The notes under the pieces are model-generated. The model saw only the letters and a program-made list of their open reading frames with translations, did not search any database and had not been told where the DNA came from. The position numbers and the translations under genes are program-made. Positions 12,311 to 23,489 of a stretch of 64,000 nt of DNA are shown here, piece by piece. The stretch comes from Pyronema omphalodes (lineage: Eukaryota > Ascomycota > Pezizomycetes > Pezizales > Pyronemataceae), in contig JAJJXM010000007.1 in assembly GCA_024516155.1 (NCBI GenBank), forward strand, positions 372,001 to 436,000. Direction: 5' to 3'. Within the stretch, counting starts at the first letter, position 1. Every line of letters starts with the position of its first letter.

Positions 12311-12848
12311 GAAATCTGCTTGGGTGTATTGGGCTACAATGCACCCATAAGGGATATCGCCACCGTCGTTGGGACCTTGGGAGAAGTCCGAATCGTCCGG
12401 TCAAAGCCCGAATAGCATTATTTGCTTCTTATTAAAATTGTCTGATCCTTCGCAAAACAGAACTGATAATCCTACTTTGAGAACAAGCGCGCCTTTTTGC
12501 ACCGGGTTGGCTAGTGTAACGCGCGTCGTGATGATAGCTTCATAATACTATTAACGAATTGTATAGTGATAGGAATTAGGTGTTGGTATATTCATCAATT
12601 CAATACAACTAAAGTTCACTCAAATTTGAGGAATATATAAAAAAGTACGGAAATTATGCTAGATGCCCCCCACCACAGAACATAATATCCAAGATACCCC
12701 CCTCGCTTATTTTTATTCAATATACCCCCCGCTTGGGTCCATGCAGCCGCACTTGCCGCATGTGCTGCGACAAAGTTGTTTTCAATGCCTAATGTTTTTC
12801 ACCGTAATTTTCTTCAGTTCTAAACCGATCTTCAAGTTCCTCTTCATC
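12311..12848. other. Gene-free stretch
   Basis: AT-rich sequence between the 278-bp repeats and the transposable element. It includes a C-rich patch (tgccccccaccac and taccccccgctt near 12663-12735). No gene supported. Confidence 0.4.
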
Positions 12849-13624
12849 AGACCTCCTAGTCGTACAAACCAGTTCAAAATGACTACCAAAACGTACTGTA
12901 CGGACTGTTGAAATATGAGAACTGTACGGCGACCCAGTTCAGTTTACTGTCAGTAATATGAACTGGTTAAACTGCGAAAACCAGTTAACTGAATGCAAGG
13001 CTTGGCAAATCAGATTAACTGTTTAAAACTGCGAAAACTGGTTTTTCCAGGGGAACTGGTTTATGAAGGGACAATAAATATTATTCAGTGCATACATAAC
13101 AAAGTTCTATAGTAATTGGGTCCCCAGAAGCCACAACTTACGCCTACAATTGAAGCTCTTGAGCCCATCAACAGCCTCCAGAACATCTACCTGGATTGAA
13201 TGGAGGTACGATATAATGATCAGCTTGCATTTTAAAAATAGCAGCTCAGACTAGGCAGTCATCGCGGGAACTGAGAGCATGTTCAACGCCATTTTGTAAA
13301 AGTTGGGAAATTTGGTTACCAGAAGCTGGTGCAATAAGAAGGGTTGAGATACCGGCAGGATCGGCTATCGGTATGTAGGTTCAAACGAGGTTGAATACAT
13401 TATTTATTCCTGCATACACTGGTTCCCGATGCGGTTAAACTGGTTTGTATTTATCGAGTCCGTTTAATAAGTGCACTGCAGTCACCTGGTTCTGTGGACC
13501 CCTCAAAACTGAACCAACTGTGTATCCGGGACACCAAAACTGCACCAACTAACTGTGAATTGTCAGTTCAGTTTACCTGATACACTATTTTACCCGGTAA
13601 ACTGGCTACACAGTTGGGAGGTCT
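12849..13624 (+). mobile_element. Short TIR element, copy 1
   Basis: A roughly 776-bp element bounded by inverted termini AGACCTCC...GGAGGTCT (one further base, C/G, also pairs). It is defined by comparison with a second, inverted copy at 36090-36866 that shares sequence along its whole length, for example the termini, aaccagttc, ggactgttg and aaatatgagaactgt. It is rich in accagtt/aactggt motifs on both strands and encodes no transposase, so it is a non-autonomous MITE-like element. I could not find a clear target-site duplication at either copy. Confidence 0.75.
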
Positions 13625-14746
13625 GGGGCAAGTTAATCACGAAAGGCATAAATTAATATTGTATCAAAAAGGAGGTGATTTATTCATTACACTCTCCAAA
13701 AGTGTGAATTCCTTCCAGAAACTTATTTTTTAAGAAGAAACACTTTGTTTCGGGCTATAATATGCCGATATATATTCAAAGACCATTTTCCCCAAATCAA
13801 GGTAGAGAAAATTACTCGAGTGATACTTTGTGGACTTTACTTCACTTCACTTTATGGTGCATCTCGTAGTCACCGTAGACAATATCTTAACGGTTGTAAA
13901 TTGTAATCACAAAATTTAAAAAGATAGAGACTCAGATTGGATAGTAATATGCACATAGAAATTGAAAGCGTCTAATTTCTCCATGTCTTCTTTCTCCATA
14001 TACTGCCAATCATATTTTCCGATTAAAAAAAAAAAAAAGAAAAGACACACACCCTTTACAAAAAAAACCCTCAAAACGACACATGCTTCATGGGTATTAT
14101 CAAAATTTATCATCGGTACGTATTGATACTAAGATTGGTTTAATTGAATAGAAAATGTGCTCTTTCAACTGCTTCAAAATAGCCAAGCTTTCTGGTTATC
14201 GAAGAATCTCAAATGTGGTTAAGAAATGACTAACCTTACCAAGTCACCCTGAAGGACGTTGACGGTTGGACTCTGGAGATTGTTGTAAAGCTCCAGGCGC
14301 CCAAGTCCAAGTCAGTCGTGAGTCGTGACTAGGTCGTGCCATTATGAATGTAGAGGTGGTAATTAGCACTGGCAGATTTATCTGCTAGAGCCTAGAGCTA
14401 GGGAGGCTTAGATCGTTATTGACTAGTGGCAATATCATCGACCAGTTCCTCTTCCATCTGTTCTCTCGTTTCGGCCCTTTGTGTGAAAAAAAAACCCTGT
14501 CTGATCAGTACTTTCAAAATTACAAGGTTGGGGAGTCAATGTTGCAATATCAAACTGTCAAAAATTAGATTGCCAAACGAGTTAAAAAAAAGATTCAGTA
14601 CTGCCGTCCTGGCAATAATGCGATAATCAGCATTGATATGGTCCAATCAAATCCACCTGAAGTATTTATAGATAACTTCATCAATCATAGATGAGGCAAA
14701 ACGATATTATCTCTTAAGAAAAACACAAATTTTCTATCTCTACGCC
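13625..14746. other. Gene-free stretch
   Basis: AT-rich intergenic sequence between the TIR element and the 3' end of the UVDE gene. No gene is supported. Confidence 0.4.
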
Positions 14747-17448
14747 TCAGGCAACCACCCTTCTTCTCCTCCCGGTCGTCCCACCGACATTCGAATGCTC
14801 TGTCTCCTGTACCCAACTACTAGCCTCCCTAAACACACCCTCCTGTTTCCCAGAGACATTCTCCTCCGTATCCGACAATGGAGGATCCGACAGCTCACTA
14901 TCCACCGGACTCGGCGGCAGAGAATTAAACCTAACATTAATCTTACTAATATCATCCAACCCCTCCTCCGGGTTATCTCCGATTTTCGGCGGGGTAAGTA
15001 TCGTTGCCGGCGAGTCAACAGCTGATGGAGGAATAGCTTTCTGATCGACATCCTTGACGTGAAGTGTGGTATTAATTGGAGAGGTCTCTTGTTTTATCGG
15101 CATGTTGAGCTCTTCTAAATGTCCAGGTTCTTCGGACGCCATGGCAGATGCGTTACTCCGGGTCATGCGGTTGTGTTTGGGCGGTGGTGCTTCAATTTTA
15201 GCTAGTTCGACATCGATGTCCTCGGTTTTGATGGTGTTTTTACCGCGGGGTTTGCGAGCTGGCTTCTTTACGGGTGATATTGCCGCTTCTTCATGAGCTT
15301 CCTCCATGGCTTCATCTTCTTGTTTCACCGCTGCCTTCTTTCTCACTTTTCTCGCTGGCTTCTTAGCGGGTGAACTAGTCTCCGCCGCCTCCGCGTTCGT
15401 CTCCTCTTCCTCCTTCACTGCCTTTCCTTTCCTCGGTGCTCTTTTCTTTGGACTTGCCTTCTTTGACTCGGCTTCAATTTCTCCATCCTCAAGCTCATCC
15501 TTAGGTTTCCGGTTAATAACCCTCTTCTCGGGACTCAACCAATGTTCACAATCCAAAGGCCAATAAACCCGTCTCTCCGGTCCTCCCATTGCAACTTCAT
15601 CTTCCGGTACTTCATCCTTCACCTCCTCCTCCATACCCTCCTTAATTTGCTTCTTCGTCAGCTTCTTTCCAGGCCTATTATCATCTGTCCGTTTGTGTGG
15701 TATGACTTCATTAAACAGCCCATCACTATATCCACAGATATTATAGGTTTTATACAACTCAAACACCGCCTGCTCTTTATCCTTTGCCTCGATCATCAGG
15801 TCCATAGTAGGGTCACAGGGCGGCAGAACGGCGACTCGTGGGGAGTGTTTTCGCATCTCTCGTCCAGTAATGGCACCTTCACAGGGCTCGCTGTAGTGTT
15901 GCTTTTGGGTGATGTTCTTTCTACTCCAGGTAGCGGCAATACGAGGCATGAGGGGGAGGATGTCGAGAGTACCGGCGCGTAATGAGGGGTCGTGGATGAT
16001 GTTGTGATGGTGGTAGTCGAGGACCATGGGGATGTTTAGTTCCTCGCAAATGGGGAGGAGGTCATGGACGGACCAGATCTGTTTTCATCAGCAAAAAATC
16101 CTCACAGCTTATCCTAGCTTCTGATAATACGTACCACGTCGTCGTTTTCCAGCACAAGCCTGTTTTTCACATCCTCGGATAGAGTCTTGTAATTATCCCT
16201 AAACCGCTGCAGCGTCTCCCCCTTATCACCAAACATACCCCCCATATGCAGAATCATAACCGCATCTCTATCACTCTGCCCGGTCATACCAAGTCCCTTT
16301 AGCATCTGACTATGATATTCCAGATCCTTTTTGCTTGCCTCAATAACCTCCTTTCTCGGACTTCCCAGCTGTGTAAACTGTCCCGGATGCGTAGTCAAAC
16401 GATGCCCATACTCCATCGCCAATCTCCCCGCCTTCTGTAACTCCTCCTTTGCAAAGTCCAAATCATATCCATACTTCGGATGACTGGCAAAGGGGAACAT
16501 CTCACTGGACACCCTAAAAAACTTAATATTATACCTTTCATTCCACCTAATAATTTTACTCAAATCCCTAACATTATCCAACGACAAAGCCTGGATATAG
16601 GGTAAACCATGAGTTTTGAAATCACCCTGTTTGAGGATAGTATCAATCCTACAAGTCCTCGAACAAAAAATCGGCGGGAAAGAAGTCCGTAAATAAGTGT
16701 TAAGACAGGCGTATCCTATACGTCCTTTCCAGGGAATCGGAACTATCTCCGTGTTCCATTGTGGTTCTCTTTCTGTTTGTCTTTCTTCCTCTTCCCTGAT
16801 TTGCATCTCCTCTCCATCTTCTCCAATCACTGTTTTTGTCACCATTTTCTTTCTCGGGGGTGGCTTCTTCTTGGGGGAACTATCCTCTCCATCTCCTGTC
16901 TTTGTAGTTGCCTTTCCAGCAACAGCACCCTTAGCTTTCTTCGCAGGACTTTTCTTCGCCGGTGACTTTTTCTTTGTAACCTCCGGGCTGCTGGGTGTAT
17001 ATTCCTCATGATCAGATTCCACGGAGGAAGGTTCATGACCAGGTGAGAAAGCATCGGAATCTTCTTCATTGTGGGTTTGTGACGTCGGCGGTTCTGACAG
17101 GATACTAGGATCGGCGGGTTCTTCGCCACAGGGAATGTCGGCCGGTGAACCTACACGGTCTGGTTCTCCGTCGATAATAGCGGTAGAAAGCGATTGCGAG
17201 GGGGCATTGCGTTTGCGTTTCGGTCCCATGGTCACTATTTTCATTAACTGAGGTTCTGAATACTTTGTGTCTTTCAAGACCAACAAAACAGCTCTATGAG
17301 GATAAGAAAACAAACCTGATTGTAGTTGATTGTGTGTTTGTAGCTCAGGTCGTGATTTTGAGAAAGCTGTGAACGCTCTGGAATTCTGGTGTTGATGGAG
17401 GGTTGTAATTCGTAATAACCGTAAGGGTCGAAGCAATCGGGATATCAT
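14747..17448 (-). CDS. uve1: UV-damage endonuclease (UVDE/Uve1 family)
   Basis: Nicks DNA 5' to UV photoproducts and other lesions, starting alternative excision repair. Two exons, 17448-16135 and 16078-14747, flank a 56-nt phase-0 intron (GTACGT donor, CTAGG-type branch region, AACAG acceptor); 881 residues. The UVDE TIM-barrel begins near residue 241 (RIGYACLN) and shows FFRVSSEMFPFASHPKYGYD, LTTHPGQFTQLGSPRKE, HMGGMFGDK, VLENDD joined across the intron to IWSVHDLLPICEELNIPMV, then DYHHHNI; these carry the family's metal ligands. It ends near residue 550. The N-terminus is Arg-rich with no early acidic residues, like a mitochondrial presequence, followed by acidic and Lys/Pro-rich linkers. 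A second start at 17229 (MGPKRKR) would drop the presequence and begin with a nuclear-signal-like cluster. The roughly 330-residue C-terminal tail is low-complexity with repeated KKPARK-type motifs, longer than in most family members. A small extra intron near 17320-17255 cannot be excluded. Confidence 0.93.
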
Positions 17449-18650
17449 TTAAAGTCGGAAGGCTGGAAAGCCTGCGAGAACAGCGAAACATGGCGTTTTG
17501 ATGCATGCAACAGAAAAAGTGGACGTGTTCAATCCGGATTTACTAGTTTTTACAGGTCTCTAGTCTACGATATTTCAAGGTAGATTTTCGATCTTGACGG
17601 GTGATGTGCAACGGTTCAGATCTCGCGTCTAAGCATGGATATCTTTCCCAAGATCTGGGACGCGTTAGAGCTGTGCCGTGAAGCTACTTTGGGATGATAT
17701 GGTGCACGATACGTCATTGGTTCAAATTCCCAAGGTTATCGACGGCGAGTGCTGGTTCGCCACCGGTTGCAGGGACGGGCTGTAGGGGACGCGGATGGAA
17801 AGGCCTTTTTTTTACTTTGCGTTTCGTGTTTTGCCGGGGTTTATTTTCACATTTGCACTGAGTAGCACCGTTACAGCATCATTATTCTATTAACTCGCAC
17901 ATCGGCAGGCATCTGGCCGAGCAATCGGTACAGCTAAACAACAAAACGATACACATGAGCCCTTCAAGCAAAGGTTTGCGCATAAAAAGTGAACCACTTA
18001 ATCGCATCCATTTCAGAAGTAGCAAAAAAGCAAAAAAAAAAAAAGCGTAAGACTAGCATGCAGTACAAAAAAACAAAACCATCCTAAAACAACAACTATG
18101 CAAGAACAAATCCCTCCAGCCCATCTTCTCCGTAATTCTGGTCGCGGACAGGATGCCAATCAAAAAGATATTTTTGCAAAAAAAGAGAGATCGAAAAAAC
18201 CACAAGTAAATAGTAAAGTGTAGTTGTAAACCCTAGCTTCCATTTTATCCAACAAAATCCACCAGGGGTTCTTTGATGTACTAATTTTCCGCAATTTCTC
18301 TTCTGCGGATCCGCCGCGCCGTTTTCATATCGTAACCTTCACGTTTCCTCACATTCGCCGTTCGTAATCAAGTTAAAATGGAATGACTGCCGAAGTAAAA
18401 ATTTCCGTAACCGTCGATTTTAGATCATATTAAGTCTCCATTTACTGTATAAGCGAGAAGGGTATTAATCAGCTAACGATTCCCCACAAGTTTGCCGGTC
18501 CCGAAACATTCTCGAACGACGATGGCCCCGCGGAGGAAGCAGGTTGAGGTAGCTTTGGATATGAAGGTTTCAGTTGGCCGCACAAGGTGTAATCAACCGA
18601 ACAGTATCCGCTCGCACATCGTAGACACAAGTCGAATCAAAGGGGCGAAA
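17449..18650. other. Intergenic, 5' of UVDE and 3' of Yra1
   Basis: No gene supported. It contains the UVDE promoter side and A-rich sequence (17980-18230) that is probably 3' flank of the Yra1 gene. Confidence 0.4.
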
Positions 18651-20390
18651 TCAAGGTGCACCAACCAATACAGTATCGTCCATTCCGACATCGCCTCCGT
18701 TGGCAGCTCCGTTAGTGGCAGCTGGTGCAGCAGTTGCCGAGTTATCGCCAGAATTTCCGAAGTAGTCAGACATCTCCTGGTCGAGCTCTTCGGCGGTCTT
18801 GGGCTTAGCGCGTCCGCTACCAGAGCGACCACCCTTGGCGCCACGCTGGTTAGAGGCGGCACCGGCGGCAGCAGGACCGCGGCGACCTCCACGAGCATTT
18901 GCACCGGGCTTGGGGGCGGCCTTGGCAGCAGGCTTGGGTCTGTTGTTTTCGGCCTTCTGTCTGTTGTTGTTGTTGTTCTGAATCTTGTTGGGCTGACTGT
19001 TGGAAGGTTAGCTCTGTAGTCATGCAGTAGGGATGAGTGATGCTACTAACCCAACACGCTCAGCGAAGGTGGCGGGAGCATTGGGATCGACAACGAGCTC
19101 AACCTTAAATCCTGTTAGTGGACTTGCCATCATGACGATCAATGACACAAACCTTCATGGGTCTGTTGTCAACATCAACTCCGTTGTACTTGGAAGCGGC
19201 GATAGTGGCATCGGATGCCTTCTGGAACTCGATAGTAGCAACTCCACGGGACTTTCCATCGGGGCCGTAGGTGAGAATTGCCCTCTTGATAGGACCGACA
19301 ACCGATTGGAAATACTCCTTTAAGACAGAAAAGCTATGTTAGAAAATCGTTTCCAAAAGATTTGACGCCTTCAATCGAGCTGACATAAGAAACTGCCGAA
19401 GGAGGAGACGAGAACTCCGCAACACGTAAAAACAGCGATAAGAACAGGAGCGAGTAATACGATCCCTATGGGTATATTTGGGGTTAGTGAGCCAGGCGTT
19501 GATTCCAGAAGGACCCCAAGATTATAATCATCCGAATCCCACACTGTATATTCAATTTCGACACGCAGTGTACCCAAGAAGCAAAGGTATTGCATGTCGG
19601 AATCCGGGGTCGCATCTGGAATCGGTGCCGAGCAGTTCCGTACAGGTCACTGTGGATGATGATTCGCCCATTACTCTCGACGTGAGTTCGAATCGAAGAC
19701 AATTCGTTAGAGGTGCTTTCGATCGTCGTCACCTCGATCCTTATAAAGGGAAAAACCAAACACTGGGCTGGAATCGACAGACGTGACGTGAGACCGATAG
19801 CCAGGTAACCCATAGGAGCCGATGCAACGTAAATGATTCGTTGCAAAGATCACAGTCCGGCGTGATAGCACGGACAAGCCCAAGTGTTCGTTTGCAATCG
19901 CATGTGCAACAACGTGTGATGACTCAAACACGTGCATGCGTATCGCAGGCTATGAAGAAGCCGAATGGAGAACGCAAATGCGCTCGCTCCCGTTCTTCAA
20001 GGATGTACGTGTTCTCGCCTCCTCTAGACATGCCAACCATTGGCGATTTCTAGCAAGCGACGTACCTTGATCATATGCTCGCTAACATCTTTGGGCTAGG
20101 GAGCTGTTAGCAGTTGTCCATGAGTCATAAAACATTGGAAGGAAACATACCAAGTTGGACACAATAATCTTGGTGGATTTGCTAGATGGTCCAGTGGGAG
20201 CAGCCTTAGGAGCAGCCTTAGCGGCGTTGGCAGCAACGGAGACGTTGGCCTTCTGGGCGGCAACTCTGCTCGAGCGCTTGCGGACACCACCGGCGGGAGA
20301 CGCGGTGGCAGGCTTACCTCCACGACGGGGAGCACCGCGGGGACGGGAAGCGATGATCTCGTCGAGAGAGTGATCGAGATTGGCAGACAT
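18651..20390 (-). CDS. yra1: mRNA export adaptor of the Yra1/Aly/REF family
   Basis: Nuclear RNA-binding adaptor that links mRNA and the Sub2/UAP56 helicase to the export receptor. Five exons give 277 residues: 20390-20151, 20095-20066 (30-nt microexon), 19317-19153, 19103-19051 and 18996-18651. All introns are GT-AG; three show CTAAC branch sites. The N-terminus MSANLDHSLDEII is the conserved Sub2-binding N-box. A single RRM runs from about residue 73 (KIIVSNL, RNP2) through SRGVATIEF (RNP1) to VELVVDPN. An RG/Ala-rich region follows, then the conserved C-box KTAEELDQEMSDYF near residues 230-245, and an extra Ala/Asn/Gly tail ending VLVGAP. Intron 2 is about 750 nt against 49-60 nt for the others and sits at the position of the yeast YRA1 intron, suggesting autoregulation by retained intron. 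The family call is very secure; the exon joins preserve the RRM exactly. Confidence 0.95.
19318..20065 (-). promoter_or_regulatory. Long internal intron of the Yra1 gene, candidate autoregulatory intron
   Basis: Intron 2 starts GTACGT and ends ...TCTAACATAG...CTTAAAG, with a TTCTAAC branch site about 25 nt before the acceptor. Reading through the donor meets a TAG after 13 codons, so a retained intron gives a truncated RRM and probably a decay substrate. It splits the RRM between HMIK and EYFQ. In yeast Yra1 the 766-nt intron falls after codon 95, in the homologous VR|EFF position. A regulatory role is inferred from size and position. Confidence 0.6.
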
Positions 20391-21545
20391 TCTGGTTGTT
20401 GTGGGTGAGTTTGCTGAAGCTGAACGTTGGGTGTGCTTTAGGCTGTTTGAACGACGCGATGGTTCTGTGCTGGTCGTTCGCTTGAGGTGGATAAGCGAAG
20501 CTACTGGAAGGAGAGGCTCGCAGAGATGTTTAGTGCGTTAAATTTAAGAGAATGGGTTGAGGCGAGGGGACTGGTCTCGGTCTTTGAGAATGACGGAGTG
20601 GATGTTGTTGTTGTTGAATAACAGATGGATGGATGGGAAGTTGGTAGAGTTGGGAAAAGACAAGGGGAGTTGGTTTTAGCTGGGAGCCGTGACTACGCCA
20701 AGCCACTAAGGGGTTATCGTTCGCTCAGTGGCCCCTGTCCTGCCGCAACAGCAAGCAGGTGTCGGTGTCAATGGAGAGTGAGTCGTATTCAGCAGTGGCA
20801 ACCACCCAGAAAGCTGTGAGTTCAGCAGCGCAGCCACCCAAAGCCAGCAAAAGCTGTGATCTGGAGCATCGAAGCGCTCATCAGCGAACACTTTTTCCAT
20901 AACCACAGCGCTGGCTACAATGCTGCCACTGCCCAACAAGTTTCGGAGTGCTGTCCTCCTCTCAAGTGCCATCATCGGAGATCCACTATGGATTTGCAGG
21001 CACCAGCCAAGCTCCCACACCGAACACTGTTCAAAGAACGTGCTTCCACGTATTTACAACTGTCTGATGAATGCCCCATTCCACATCACTGTCGAATGCC
21101 TTGGGACAACGGGAATGTTTCACAAAATTAACTAATGTCTCAGGACAATGAGAAATGTTCTATACAACTGTCTACTGCCTTAGAACAAAGGGAATATTCC
21201 TATGTAGCGCAGGCTTACACAAATAGAACGCTTTCCTGCACCCCTCCCAAACGCCTCATCGATCTACATTTCGACCGTGCTCTAAACAACCACTCCCCCG
21301 TATGGATAAGAAAAGATGATTCGTATGTTGCATTTCGTACGAACAAACATGAAATATTCAACTACCCGTCTGGCATAACATGTTGACATGGTATTACACC
21401 AGATCCGTTTTTACATCGGGTCCTACACACTTCCCCGTCCCGAAATTCACCAAAAGCAACCTTTAAACGCGATGAAAAAAAAGACCCCAGATTGTACCCA
21501 TTAAGAAAAACCAGTCGCATAAAACAAAGCATAAAATCAAACTTT
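20391..21545. other. Intergenic, Yra1 promoter side and Tma46 3' side
   Basis: No supported gene. It holds the 5' region of Yra1 (with a short ttgttgttg tract) and mixed sequence up to the stop codon of the next minus-strand gene. Confidence 0.4.
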
Positions 21546-22655
21546 TTACGTGGTTCCATAGTGCTTGAGCTGGGATTCGTCTTCGTCGTCTCCCTCGAGC
21601 TTTCTCGTTTCCGCACGGAGAGCAGCAAGGTCGAAGGCGTCTCCATCTTCGTCGTCGGACTCCTCCTCCTCGCTTTCCTCGTTTCTCCAGTCTCCCTTCT
21701 CGAACATGGCACGTCCTGTTGCCTCCTTCGCGAGACGGGCCTCCTCCTCGACCTCCTTCTTTGACTTGCGCTCCGACTTCCATTTGGCGAAGGTCTCTGC
21801 CGTAACGGGTGTACCTCCGGTGGTCAACTCGGCTCTGTGAATTGATCAGTATTTTGTTCCTCCGGTAGAGGGCGTAGATTCCGTACCGTCGGGCCTCCAA
21901 GAAGTCCTCCAAAGTAAGGGTGGCCATGGGTGACTTGTCCATGAGAGCCTTCTCCGCCGCACGCTGCTCCTTTGTCTTGAGAACGAAACCCGCTGGTAGC
22001 GAGTGCTTGTACTTGCAGTCGTCTCCTCCATTAGGACCTGCAAAACGTTAGCACTCATTACATTGCTCACCTCAGGTATTGGTAACTTACATGTCCAGAA
22101 CCAACCGTACTTCTGGTTCTCGACTGCCTCAATAAAGTGTTTGCAGACCTTATCCGTCGTGGTCTGGGGGTTTCCATGCTTGCTCTTGACGACCTCTCTA
22201 AGCTTCTCTTCGTCCCAGTTGTCCATAGTATCCTCCTTCTTCTCACTTCCTCTAACATCCTCATACAAGTTCTTCTTCTCCTGTTTTCTCTCTACCGCAG
22301 GGTCGTGAGAGAACTTGCACTTCTTTCCCTTCTCACAGTGACCCTTCTTGAAGAAAATACAGAGAACGGTCTTGGGGTCGACACCGAAAGGAACCTTCTG
22401 AGTCTGAATAGGCTTGAACAACTCGGCGACTTCACGCTTAGCCTGCTCAGCAGCCGCCTTCTCGGCCTCGCGACGAGCCTTCTCTTCACGCTTCTTCTTC
22501 TCAGCGTCGGATCCGGAGTTCTGAACCTGAGATTGAAGACGCGCGATATCCTTCTGTGCCTTTCCTCCCTTCTTATTCTTCATTCCGAAGGTTTTGTCGG
22601 CGACGACCTTTGCCGCAGTGGGCTTGACCTTCTTGTCCTGCTGTTTCGGAGGCAT
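21546..22655 (-). CDS. tma46: CCCH zinc-finger DRG-binding protein (Tma46/ZC3H15 family)
   Basis: Cytoplasmic ribosome-associated partner that stabilises the DRG/Rbg GTPase and takes part in translation. Three exons, 22655-22091, 22037-21887 and 21834-21546, give 334 residues; introns are 53 and 52 nt, the first with a GCTAAC branch site. A Lys/Glu/Ala-rich coiled-coil N-terminus is followed by a first CCCH finger (C99-x7-C107-x5-C113-x3-H117 in [20 protein letters not shown]) and a second one across the exon 1/2 junction (C171, C189, C196, H200, in [16 protein letters not shown]). The conserved [14 protein letters not shown] follows and spans the second junction; this is the DRG-binding (DFRP) region. 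The tail is acidic ([13 protein letters not shown]). Both introns restore conserved motifs, which supports the model. It is divergently arranged with the Ost4 gene, about 670 bp apart. Confidence 0.95.
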
Positions 22656-23327
22656 GATGGGCGAACTGTTTCGAAATCCTTATAAAGTCTATGTATGTAA
22701 TCGAATCTATGTCGTACCGTCTATAATCGGCGGGGTGTCTACTCGTATGCGTAAGGTGAAGATGTTGTTCGCCGTAATGGCAGTCGAGCAACAGACGGCG
22801 GGCGGGTAAAAACTTCAAGCGGCGAGGAACAACGAAACGAAAAGGTCTTCCTCAACACGTCGTCAGTAATTCTTTCCAGAATTCCACCGTGGACTTCGTC
22901 AAAGGGTTCCTGCAGTACCTAGAAGACGTCTCTTATTTTTCCTCGTGTGAAGATGCTTCGAAATTAGCGGCTTTCTCGAAGGAGGGGCAGTTGAATTTGA
23001 CGCTATTTACTTCAATCCACCCACTCGTGTGCTCTTGTGGTTTCCGTTCCTACATGTACCTATGTACTGGGTATTTATGAGGCGCAGGGGAACCCTGGAG
23101 TCTGGGGGACTCCCTTGGGTTCGGATTTCCACGCGCTAACCGCTTCGAACGAGGCTCCTGGGACAAGCACGCCGCGTAAGATCATAGCTGGCCTTTGGGG
23201 GGAGGAGGAAGCAACGCCAGCACGCACGTCAGAGCTAGAAACTCTATCACGAAGTTCCGTTCAGTCAAACCCGCCAGCAACCCCGCACGGAAAAGCAAGC
23301 AGATAGCAGATAGCAGCAGCAGAAACA
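22656..23327. other. Shared divergent promoter region of Tma46 and Ost4
   Basis: A 672-bp intergenic region between two diverging genes, with a short gcagatagcagatagcagcagcagaaaca leader just before the Ost4 ATG. No additional gene is seen. Confidence 0.5.
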
Positions 23328-23489
23328 ATGGTTACCGACAAAGAGCTAAACTTTATTGCCTGCTTCTTGGGAAGTCTCATGATGTTTCTTATCATCATTT
23401 ACCACTTCCTTGCCGTGAATGGTTCGGATCGTGTTGCCAGCTCAGCGGCTGGTATGAGGAGCGTCAGAAAGGTGGTTTCAGCAAAATAG
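23328..23489 (+). CDS. ost4: Oligosaccharyltransferase subunit Ost4
   Basis: Very small ER membrane subunit that stabilises the catalytic Stt3 module of the N-glycosylation oligosaccharyltransferase. The frame encodes 53 residues from an ATG in good context (aacaATGg). It begins MVTDKELNFIACFLGSLMM and contains one hydrophobic helix (about residues 8-29) ending IIIYHFLAVN, which matches the family pattern M(I/V)(T/S)D..L.....LG...M.LI..YH. Yeast and human members are about 36-37 residues, so the basic tail after residue 31 (GSDRVASSAAGMRSVRKVVSAK) is an extension. The stop TAG is directly followed by GTATGT, which could be a donor for a 3'-UTR intron. The gene is easily missed because of its size. 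Confidence 0.85.
   Translation: MVTDKELNFIACFLGSLMMFLIIIYHFLAVNGSDRVASSAAGMRSVRKVVSAK

Noticed and set aside
17700..17760. tRNA-like ggttcaaattccc sequence
   Set aside because: The flanking bases do not form a T stem, and no acceptor or anticodon arms are found. I found no credible tRNA gene in the window.
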